Part shown: piece by piece, positions 40,123 to 48,130 of the stretch
How positions within the stretch are numbered: the stretch's first letter is position 1
How the letters are laid out: each line of letters begins with the position of its first letter
Assembly: GCA_002314775.1 (NCBI GenBank)
Contig: DCHE01000088.1
Coordinates: 94,386-144,155 of the forward strand
Length of the DNA stretch: 49,770 nucleotides
Source of the DNA: Lachnospiraceae bacterium UBA1760
GTDB taxonomy: Bacteria > Bacillota > Clostridia > Lachnospirales > Lachnospiraceae
Direction of reading: 5' to 3'
The notes under the pieces: model-generated
Told to the model about the DNA's origin: nothing
Database searches by the model: none
The model's input: only the letters and a program-made list of their open reading frames with translations
Program-made: the position numbers and the translations under genes

Positions 40123-43007
40123 ATCTAATACTGCTGGCTATTGCCCTTGTTTTAGGTATTTGTGTTTTCGTTGGAAGAAAGTACCTTAAGCTATCTTTCT
40201 TCGAATCAAAATATGAATTACAAGGACCGTCAAATTGTTTTCTAGGAAAAAACGGCAATATCTATGTTATAGATAATGGAAGAAAAACAGTAGTAATTGT
40301 TAATGATAAATATGAATATAAGGATTATATAGAGGGTGGTAGTGAAAATGATAATTTTTACTATGCCTCTTTAGTGTGTGATGATTTAGATGGCAATATT
40401 TATATTGCTGACTATGTATATTCCGGACAGGGAACAAGGATTAAGCAGGAGAGAATTCAGAAATTCAATAAATCCCGCAAGTTCATAGAAACCGTCTATC
40501 AAATTGATTATGAGGAAGATAACGCTCCTTACCAGTATGGCAATATATTATCAGTAGAGTATAGTGATAATATAGTAAAATGTCTGGTTGAGGATGGTGG
40601 TTATATATATCTTGTTGAGGTGTATGAAGATGGAAATCACAGGATAGCTAAGAAATGGACGGTAAATGATAATTGCTTCGATGTCTGCTATGATAAAGAT
40701 AAGAATAGATTAGTCGTAGCTACAAAGAATGGAGAGATAAAAGCATTTGATGACGAATCAAACGAAGAGATTTTATACTCTGCAAAAGATAATTCAATCA
40801 TTAGGGCAATAAGAGTGTCAGATTCTTCAAAAATATACTTTACAGAGCTTCTTGGTATGACAATAAATGAGATGGATGAAGATGGTATGGTATATCCTAA
40901 AAGAATGGAGAACTCATTTTTTACTATGGATGTATGTGGTGATGACTATGCCACAACAGATTTGGCCGGTATATATAAGAGAGTTTACGATGGGAAAGGA
41001 CTTGCTACAGAGAAATACTTTACCGACTTAAAGGTTGATAATTTGGCAGCACATAAATTAACCTGGATTGCTCTCATAATAGTAATACTTTGTTTATTAT
41101 TTGTCGTTACAAGGACACTTTATCTGGTAATAAGGAAGATAAAGGATAGAGAGAACGCAGTTAAGGTTGCGATGATTATTATTGCAGCGGTTGCATGTTC
41201 AGTAACAATTTCTGCACTCGCAATAAAAACAATGACTATGAAGGTGAACTCCGACAGTATTGATAATCTGTCACTCTTTACCAATCTTTTGGAAGAGAGA
41301 ATAGATGTTGAGTTAATTGATACAATAACAGATGTTTCGGATTATGACTCGATAAAGTATGACAAGGTCAAAATGCCTTTGGATGAAATGATAGTAAAAG
41401 GCTATGATGAAGGGGTTTATTATTACTATATACTTTATAGAAAAACTGGTAATGTAATCAGTGTAATTATGGATTTTGAAAATGGATATACAGTTAATTA
41501 TCCAGCATGTGAGTATGGAAATAATGATTATTCAATGGTATTAGGAACCGGAAATTCAAAGATTGTTGAGAATGAGGTCTCTAGTTACGGAACCTGGACC
41601 TTTAAGCTTAATCCAATATATGATAGTAATGGCAATATAGTTGCACTGCTTGAGGTTGGTGTTAATGTGGATGAAACCACAAAAAAGGTTGAGGCACTTA
41701 AGGAAGATATAATATATACCACTATTACTGCGGTTATAGTAATAGTAATGCTTCTTCTAGAATTATTGTTCCTGATTGAAAACAAAAATAGAAGAAAAAT
41801 AGATAGAGATAACCCAAGTACCTTTGTACCACTTAGGTCGATGGTATTTTTAATGTATTTGGCAACTAGTGTGCAGGATTCATTCATTGCACAGCTTTGT
41901 AATAAGCTATATGCTGGAAACCTTCCAATCTCGGAGGGAATTGCAGTGACACTTCCAATTTCAGCAGAGCTTTTCTTTGCCGCATTAAGCTCACTTGTAT
42001 CAGGCACGATGATTAACAAAATCGGAACAAAGGTTATTATGGTAACAGGAACAACCTTGTCCATGTTAGGTTATTCAATCTGTGGATTTGTCGAAGGATA
42101 TTATAGCCTCCTTGTTGGTAAGTCCCTTCTTGGATTAGGACTTGGTATGGTTGTAGTGACGGCTAACACCTTAGCTGCTCTTGGAAAGACGGAGGAGGAT
42201 AAGGGAAAAGCCTTTGCAGGTATAAATGCAGGACTTCTTGCAGGTATTACAGTTGGAGATGGACTTGGTTCTATCATCCTTACATTCTCTAACTACGGCG
42301 CTGCCTACAGGATTGGTCTTATTATTATGATTGTTGCATTTGCAATTGCGATTAAATCTAAAAAGGCAAAGCCAAGCCATGATAAGGAAGAGGTTGAAAT
42401 CAATTTTGGAAAATTCCTTTTCAACAAGCGTGTGCTTCCGTTTTTCCTGCTAATACTTATGCCATTTATGATAATGCTTTCATACAGAGAGTATTTCTTC
42501 CCACTCTATGGAGAAGAAAATGGCTTGTCAGAGGTAGCTATCGGAAGAATATTCCTCTTCTGTGGACTTATTATAATCTATCTTGGACCAATTTTAGGTG
42601 AGGAATTAATTGAGAAGCTTGGTAGCAAGAAGGCAATGATCTTCTCAAGCTTTATTATGGCAATAAATGTAGGCATATTTATTGTATATCCACATTTCAT
42701 TTCTGCAGTTGCAGGAATACTTATACTATCAATTAATATATCATTTGCATATACCTGTCAGTACGCATATTTTGCCTCTCTCCCAGAGTGTGACAAGTAT
42801 GGAGAAGGTAATGCTATGGGTATATATTCAATGATTGAGAATATTGGCCAGACGGTTGGACCGATGATCTTTGGTAGTGTTCTTGTATTAGGATATACTG
42901 ATGGAATTAAGATAATTGGCACAGCATTCTTTAGTTTGTTTGTATTCTATTTAATGTTTGCCGTTTCAAAAAAGGAGAAAAAAGATGGCGGAAGAGAGAA
43001 TGGATAA
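40086..43007 (+). CDS. Beta-propeller/sensor/MFS fusion membrane protein
   Basis: A 973-residue protein starting at TTG (40086), inside the RsbW-like gene, with AAGGAGG seven bases upstream. One N-terminal membrane segment (about 12-30) precedes an extracytoplasmic region to about 320 with NHL/propeller-like repeats (GKNGNIYVIDNGRKTVVIV, DLDGNIYIADYVY). Two membrane segments (about 325-350 and 360-385) follow, a second extracytoplasmic domain resembling a Cache-type sensor to about 540, another membrane segment, and a 12-helix major facilitator domain (about 585-960). It looks like a receptor built on a transporter. Co-transcription with STAS, RsbW-like and PP2C genes suggests signal input to the switch. 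Confidence 0.75.
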   Translation: MSSNKKKSFRRINLILLAIALVLGICVFVGRKYLKLSFFESKYELQGPSNCFLGKNGNIYVIDNGRKTVVIVNDKYEYKDYIEGGSENDNFYYASLVCDDLDGNIYIADYVYSGQGTRIKQERIQKFNKSRKFIETVYQIDYEEDNAPYQYGNILSVEYSDNIVKCLVEDGGYIYLVEVYEDGNHRIAKKWTVNDNCFDVCYDKDKNRLVVATKNGEIKAFDDESNEEILYSAKDNSIIRAIRVSDSSKIYFTELLGMTINEMDEDGMVYPKRMENSFFTMDVCGDDYATTDLAGIYKRVYDGKGLATEKYFTDLKVDNLAAHKLTWIALIIVILCLLFVVTRTLYLVIRKIKDRENAVKVAMIIIAAVACSVTISALAIKTMTMKVNSDSIDNLSLFTNLLEERIDVELIDTITDVSDYDSIKYDKVKMPLDEMIVKGYDEGVYYYYILYRKTGNVISVIMDFENGYTVNYPACEYGNNDYSMVLGTGNSKIVENEVSSYGTWTFKLNPIYDSNGNIVALLEVGVNVDETTKKVEALKEDIIYTTITAVIVIVMLLLELLFLIENKNRRKIDRDNPSTFVPLRSMVFLMYLATSVQDSFIAQLCNKLYAGNLPISEGIAVTLPISAELFFAALSSLVSGTMINKIGTKVIMVTGTTLSMLGYSICGFVEGYYSLLVGKSLLGLGLGMVVVTANTLAALGKTEEDKGKAFAGINAGLLAGITVGDGLGSIILTFSNYGAAYRIGLIIMIVAFAIAIKSKKAKPSHDKEEVEINFGKFLFNKRVLPFFLLILMPFMIMLSYREYFFPLYGEENGLSEVAIGRIFLFCGLIIIYLGPILGEELIEKLGSKKAMIFSSFIMAINVGIFIVYPHFISAVAGILILSINISFAYTCQYAYFASLPECDKYGEGNAMGIYSMIENIGQTVGPMIFGSVLVLGYTDGIKIIGTAFFSLFVFYLMFAVSKKEKKDGGRENG

Positions 43008-43635
43008 TCTTCTTTATCACCCGGAGCTTCATAATGAGACAGTGGTTGAGAAGGAAATTATTACCTATGATGTGATTACCGAGGAGGATGCTGACGAGGT
43101 TGCAAGGCTTTACGCAGAGCACTTAAATAGCGGGGATTCAGTTGAGGAGCATGTAAAGGAAGGAATTAAGAGCCCAGACTTTATTGGCTTTAAAGCAGTC
43201 TGCAATGGTAAGATAGTTGGAATGCTTACAGGAAGAGGCGGAGTAGACTTTACTTATCCACATCCAGAGCTTGAGGAAAGACTGTCTAAGTACTGGGAAG
43301 GAAAGAAGGTTTATACACCTGATTCCGTTGTGGTACTTAAGGAGTACAGGCACCATAACATTTTCAATGAATTGGGCGCAAGACTTGTACCAACCATATA
43401 TGAAAGGGGCTATGAGATTCTTCTCACAGAGCTATGGATTTATCCAAATGGCAATGTCCCAGCTGAAGCAACAGTAAGGCATTGGGGCGAGCTGGTTCAT
43501 AAGGAGGATATTCCGATGTTTTATAAGGACAATGAGAAGTATGGAATTATATGTCCAATCTGTGGAAAGACCTGTACCTGTGGTGCGAGAATAATCATAA
43601 TGGATGTTGATGGTGATATTAAGCCGGAGGAATAG
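42985..43635 (+). CDS. GNAT-like protein with C-terminal cysteine cluster
   Basis: A 216-residue protein, taking the ATG at 42985 with AAAGGAG eight bases upstream. It overlaps the MFS fusion gene by 23 bases. The middle has a GNAT acetyltransferase-like pattern (ITEEDADEVARLYAEH, GFKAVCNGKIVGMLTGRGG, VVVLKEYRHHNIFNELGARL), but the acetyl-CoA loop normally R/Q-x-x-G-x-[GA] reads RHHNIF, so activity is uncertain. The C-terminus has CPICGKTCTCGA, a small probable zinc-binding knuckle. Similar proteins occur in partner-switch operons of Clostridia. The substrate is unknown. Confidence 0.75.
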   Translation: MAEERMDNLLYHPELHNETVVEKEIITYDVITEEDADEVARLYAEHLNSGDSVEEHVKEGIKSPDFIGFKAVCNGKIVGMLTGRGGVDFTYPHPELEERLSKYWEGKKVYTPDSVVVLKEYRHHNIFNELGARLVPTIYERGYEILLTELWIYPNGNVPAEATVRHWGELVHKEDIPMFYKDNEKYGIICPICGKTCTCGARIIIMDVDGDIKPEE

Positions 43636-43638
43636 ATT

Positions 43639-45231
43639 ATGAAAATTAGGAAGATAAAAAAGATAGGAACAAAGATGGCACTCATAATGACTATGTGCGT
43701 TTTCTTGCTGGCCATCGCTCTTATTTTTATAAGTTACCTGAGCTATAGGAAAACCTTTAAGAATTACTATTCAGATAAGGCTCAGGATGAGGCAAAACTT
43801 CTTGCGAAATTTATCGATGGGGACGAGATATATAAGGCCTATGAAACCATGGAAAAGACTGATTATTATAATGAACTTGCTGGTATTCTTGGTAAGGTTA
43901 AGTCTGAAAGTGATGCTGCATACATATATATTTATTATCCTTATGATGATCACTTTATCTATATTCTTGATGCATTTGCTCAAAATCAGAAAAATGGATA
44001 TTCAGAAATAGGTGAGAGATTTGATTATAGAGATATCGAATATAAATATCTTGTACCAGATGTGAAAAATAAGACTGCCAGCCATAATGTAATTACTGCA
44101 GATGATGCGGGCTTTGGAGAGGGTGTTGTTGCCTGGGCTCCAATATTAAAATCAGACGGAAGCCTGGCTGCAATGATTGAGGTTGATTATTATCTTGATG
44201 ATGTCAAGAGTTCAACAATGGAATACGTGAAGTGGTTTTCAACTGTCGTGTTCATAGGTATTTTGCTCATTTTACTGGTTCTCCTTCACTCTAATAATAT
44301 GATACTTGTTAATCCACTGAAATCAGTAACAGATTCCATTGCTTCCTACCAGAAGGGTAATGTTAAGTATCCAGAGGGAGGAATCAAGACTGGAGATGAA
44401 ATTCAGGAAGTGTATGATAACTATGTGAATATGATTTCCAAGATTGACGCATACACAAATGACCTGACAAAGGTCACAGCTGAGAAGGAAAGAATTAGCA
44501 CAGAGCTTAATGTTGCTACAAAGATTCAGGCAGATATGCTCCCATCAATCTTTCCTGCATTTCCAGACAGGTCAGAGTTTGATTTATATGCAACGATGAA
44601 CCCTGCCAAGGAGGTTGGTGGTGACTTTTATGATTACTACATGATAGATGACGATCATTTGGCACTTACAATGGCAGATGTTTCAGGAAAGGGAGTTCCA
44701 GCTGCATTATTTATGGTTATATCAAAGACATTACTAAAGAATACTGTTCTTCAGGGAAAGCTTAGTCCTGCAGAGGTTCTTTACAATGTTAATAATCTTC
44801 TTTGTGAAAACAATGAGGAGGCAATGTTTGTAACAGTTTGGCTTGGAATATATACTATATCAACTGGCAAGATGATATGCTCGAATGGTGGACACGAGTA
44901 CCCTGCTATTTTTAGAAAAGATAAGGGGTATGAGCTTTATGAGGATGAGCATGGCTTTGTACTTGGAGCAATGCCTGATATGCCATTTACAAATTATGAG
45001 CTTGAGTTTAATGCTGGTGACAAGCTGTTCGTATATACAGATGGTGTTCCTGAGGCGATAAATGTTTCAGAAGAACTATATGGAACAGACCGACTTGTAG
45101 AGGCGCTTAATGATGCAAGTGATTTAGGTCCAGTATCAACTATCGATAACGTAAAAGAAGATATGGATAATTATGTTAAAGAAGCAGAACAGTTTGATGA
45201 TATTACCATGCTGGCAATAGAGTTCAAATAG
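43639..45231 (+). CDS. Membrane PP2C (SpoIIE-type) serine phosphatase
   Basis: A 530-residue protein with membrane segments at about 14-34 and 196-217, an extracytoplasmic Cache-like sensor between them, a HAMP linker (about 218-270), a coiled coil, and a C-terminal PP2C/SpoIIE domain. The metal-binding motifs are complete: EVGGDFYDYY, MADVSGKGVPAALFM, FVYTDGVPEA and EQFDDITML. It would dephosphorylate the STAS protein in response to an outside signal and so release the RsbW-like kinase from its target. It begins 3 bases after the GNAT-like gene. Confidence 0.9.
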   Translation: MKIRKIKKIGTKMALIMTMCVFLLAIALIFISYLSYRKTFKNYYSDKAQDEAKLLAKFIDGDEIYKAYETMEKTDYYNELAGILGKVKSESDAAYIYIYYPYDDHFIYILDAFAQNQKNGYSEIGERFDYRDIEYKYLVPDVKNKTASHNVITADDAGFGEGVVAWAPILKSDGSLAAMIEVDYYLDDVKSSTMEYVKWFSTVVFIGILLILLVLLHSNNMILVNPLKSVTDSIASYQKGNVKYPEGGIKTGDEIQEVYDNYVNMISKIDAYTNDLTKVTAEKERISTELNVATKIQADMLPSIFPAFPDRSEFDLYATMNPAKEVGGDFYDYYMIDDDHLALTMADVSGKGVPAALFMVISKTLLKNTVLQGKLSPAEVLYNVNNLLCENNEEAMFVTVWLGIYTISTGKMICSNGGHEYPAIFRKDKGYELYEDEHGFVLGAMPDMPFTNYELEFNAGDKLFVYTDGVPEAINVSEELYGTDRLVEALNDASDLGPVSTIDNVKEDMDNYVKEAEQFDDITMLAIEFK

Positions 45232-45288
45232 AAATGTGATAATAAATGTGAGGAAAAGTGTTGATTTAGATTCAGGAGGTGTGACAAC

Positions 45289-47202
45289 ATGGCATTTGAT
45301 GATATGTTAGCTAATAGCGTGCAATATGAACAACAACAACCAGAGTATCAGGAGAGATATCACGGAGACCTAAATGAGGAAGTGTCCGAAAAAGATGTAA
45401 TATACGGTATAGACAGGACCGCGACACAGGGTTATTCCGGGGTTCATTCATTCGCTCTTCCGGTATCGAGTTCACGAGTATCCATGGACCCGGAAACGAA
45501 AGATAAGGTTATGAGGGTTCAGCGAGCAATCAGGCAAAGGATAAGCGACCTGGAAAGTCTGTATATGGAGGAGAAAAATCATCCATCTGCAACAAATGGC
45601 TATCGCCCACTTGTTGATGTCGTAAAGCAGATAAGATTGCAGCAGGAGGCCGAAAAGCTTCAGGAACTCTTCTATAAGCTGGAGGATGGATTCTATGATT
45701 ATGATTTGATGCATGAATTTGGATTAAACAGGATTTATGACGGATCCGGTCTTAGAACAAAAGCGTTAACTAAGTCTGAGCAGAAGGAAAGAGATAAGAA
45801 GGAAAAGGCTTGGAGAGAGAAAAAGCAGGCTAAGACAGAGGAAATGTATGAAAGTAACAAGCAGATAAAAGCAGGTTCAGATGCCAAGATCAATCCTGAC
45901 TTCCTCAAGTCTGATTATATGAAGGAGAAGCTTAGAACCACCACAGTAAGCATTGTAAATGATGCAAATGAGTCCAGAACTGTAACTCAGGAGGACCTTC
46001 TCAAGATGGTTTTAAGAAACGATTTTTCAAATCTTGAGAAGCTTGACAAGGCTGCTAAGCATTTAGTAGCTGCCTATTACATGGAAAATGTATTTGCGAG
46101 AGAGGTTGGAGCTATGAGAGATCCAGCTCAAATTGTTGCAAGACTTAATGGAATCGAGTCACATCCACTTCTTAGAATAGGTATTTCCCTTGCAGCTCAG
46201 GGACGACTCAGCCAGAGAGTTCAGGGACTTGGTGACAAGGCCTGGTTTGAGAAATTAGACGAGTTACTCAATACAAGGATGATGGAGAAGACACTCACTG
46301 CAGCTCCAAATCCTTCAGCTGACATAAGTCAGGATGACATAAGACGTAATACAGAGTCTCAGATGTTTATGGCAAAGACAATGCTTATATGTCATATGAG
46401 CAAATTTACAATTTCAAGAAGCAAGGAGAAGGCACCTTGGGAGCAGACTGTTGCAAATGCATTTGCTCACTGCTCAAGGGTTGGTATTATTCTTCCAGGT
46501 GTTTCAGGTCCTAATCTTGATAAGGAACAGGATAAGATGATTGATCATTATACTGGAGCAGGTCAGGGCCTTAAGGCAGGCTTTTACAAGAGATTCTCTG
46601 CTACCCATGCCTTAGACAGAAAGAGTAAGGACAAGGATGACTTTAAGGAGAAGAAATGGTATGGCTATAATCCTTGGGGACAGTTTGGTATGAACGTTGC
46701 CGTAGGCGGACTTGGAAATGATGGTATCACAGGAGAAGGCGGACGTGCACGTAAGTTTAAAAATGATGGAACCTCAGGTCATCTTTATATGAAGCTTCTT
46801 AAGGGTGGTAAAAAAACACATACCAGTATGCTTATAGGCTTTGAGTCAGATGGACCACTTGTTCACAATCAGCTTGGTCATATTCATGGACTTGGAAATG
46901 GTGAGTTCCAGTCAAGCTTTGGTGGTCAGAGAGTTGATGAGGTAGGAGATAAGTACGGTGGAAGAACTGCAGATTTGTCTGCTATGTCAAAGGAAGACTT
47001 TGAGACAGTAATGATGCATTTTGAGAACACCTACAAGATTAATCAGAGAGCTGGCGCAGAGGGTGCTGCCAGAAATGCTGATATGGTAAAGGAATTATGT
47101 GGTCAATATATGAATAGAACTCAGTATACACAGTTCCTTATACATCATTTAAATATGGACCCAGCGGTTGCAGGCAGAATTGGTGGTTCTAGAGCAGCAT
47201 AA
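45289..47202 (+). CDS. Candidate CIS cargo protein, copy 1 (unknown family)
   Basis: A 637-residue soluble protein without a signal peptide, preceded by AGGAGG. The N-terminus (MAFDDMLANSVQYEQ, YQERYHGDL) is shared with a second copy at 48131. A variable segment (about 60-160), a highly charged helix (SEQKERDKKEKAWREKKQAK) and a conserved helical region follow. A Gly-rich C-terminal domain from about residue 460 contains WYGYNPWGQFGMNVAVGGLG, GTSGHLYMKLLKGG and NQLGHIHGLGNGEFQSSFGG with conserved His residues. I do not recognise the family. Absence of export signals, tandem duplication and location after the CIS locus make it a candidate for injected cargo, but this is inference. Confidence 0.6.
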   Translation: MAFDDMLANSVQYEQQQPEYQERYHGDLNEEVSEKDVIYGIDRTATQGYSGVHSFALPVSSSRVSMDPETKDKVMRVQRAIRQRISDLESLYMEEKNHPSATNGYRPLVDVVKQIRLQQEAEKLQELFYKLEDGFYDYDLMHEFGLNRIYDGSGLRTKALTKSEQKERDKKEKAWREKKQAKTEEMYESNKQIKAGSDAKINPDFLKSDYMKEKLRTTTVSIVNDANESRTVTQEDLLKMVLRNDFSNLEKLDKAAKHLVAAYYMENVFAREVGAMRDPAQIVARLNGIESHPLLRIGISLAAQGRLSQRVQGLGDKAWFEKLDELLNTRMMEKTLTAAPNPSADISQDDIRRNTESQMFMAKTMLICHMSKFTISRSKEKAPWEQTVANAFAHCSRVGIILPGVSGPNLDKEQDKMIDHYTGAGQGLKAGFYKRFSATHALDRKSKDKDDFKEKKWYGYNPWGQFGMNVAVGGLGNDGITGEGGRARKFKNDGTSGHLYMKLLKGGKKTHTSMLIGFESDGPLVHNQLGHIHGLGNGEFQSSFGGQRVDEVGDKYGGRTADLSAMSKEDFETVMMHFENTYKINQRAGAEGAARNADMVKELCGQYMNRTQYTQFLIHHLNMDPAVAGRIGGSRAA

Positions 47203-47228
47203 TAAATAATGTTTATGGGAGAAACGTT

Positions 47229-48083
47229 ATGGAAATAGTAAATATTAGTGACTATTATGAATTGTTCTCAGACCTTTTGAATAATATTGAGCGAGCTCAG
47301 CTTGAGTACTACAGTAATATGTTTGGCCTTGGTGTAATTGAAGAGGACAAGGCAGTAGGCAAGATAATCTTTACAATAGATGAGGGTGTTTCTGAGATTA
47401 AGTCAATTTATGTTGAGCCAGAGTATCGCAGAAGAGGATTTGCTACAGATTTGGTAATAAATGCTGCAGATTTTGTCACATCACAGGATTACTGTCCTGG
47501 ATTTCACGTGGAGTTCACCTGTGACATAGAATTTGAGGATAATTTACTTGATTTTTTCAAGTATCTAGAATTTGATATTAAGAAATCAGAGGATGTAAAG
47601 ACCTATCGTACACTTATCTGTGATATAGATGTAAGGAAATTAAAGCCAGCTAAAAAAGGTGTTACCATAAAGAGATACAGTGAGCTTACAAAAAATGAAA
47701 TTGGACTTCTTTCTTTGGAGCCTGTGACAATAGAAAATGGTTACATTTTTTCGGAGATAATAGAACAAGATATTAGTATGGCAGTTGTTGAGGATGGAAA
47801 GCTTCAGGCAATTTTAATCTTCTCAGCGGAAGTAGATGGATTAACACTCCAGTGGGCGCGAGTTGACGAAAAGCATAAATCAAATCTGGTTTATATGTTC
47901 CATGAAGCAGTGCTTGCAATTCTAAATAAGTATGGTCCTATGACCATGCTTTACATTCCGGTAATCAACGAGCAGTCAGATAAATTAATTCCTGCACTTT
48001 TCGGTGACAGATTTGAGATAGTTGAATCAAAATATGAGGCGACATTTGAGTTTGAATACGGAATGATGTACGAGGAAGAATAA
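47229..48083 (+). CDS. Two-domain GNAT-like acetyltransferase
   Basis: A 284-residue protein. The first half is a clear GNAT domain with IKSIYVEPEYRRRGFATDLV, where RRRGFA (67-72) is the acetyl-CoA-binding loop. The second half (about 140-280) has a similar strand order (MAVVEDGKLQAILIFS, LTLQWARVDEKH) but no loop motif, so it may be a degenerate second GNAT domain. It sits alone between the two cargo-candidate copies. It may modify, chaperone or neutralise them, or be unrelated. GGGAG lies upstream of the ATG. Confidence 0.78.
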   Translation: MEIVNISDYYELFSDLLNNIERAQLEYYSNMFGLGVIEEDKAVGKIIFTIDEGVSEIKSIYVEPEYRRRGFATDLVINAADFVTSQDYCPGFHVEFTCDIEFEDNLLDFFKYLEFDIKKSEDVKTYRTLICDIDVRKLKPAKKGVTIKRYSELTKNEIGLLSLEPVTIENGYIFSEIIEQDISMAVVEDGKLQAILIFSAEVDGLTLQWARVDEKHKSNLVYMFHEAVLAILNKYGPMTMLYIPVINEQSDKLIPALFGDRFEIVESKYEATFEFEYGMMYEEE

Positions 48084-48130
48084 GACAAGTGAAAGAAGAA
48101 GGGTAGTATAAATTAGGGAGGAATGACAAA

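Noticed and set aside
41585..42064. 159-codon minus-strand frame inside the MFS fusion gene
   Set aside because: It is opposite to conserved membrane helices. The Val/Ser/Ile-rich composition is explained by the sense strand.
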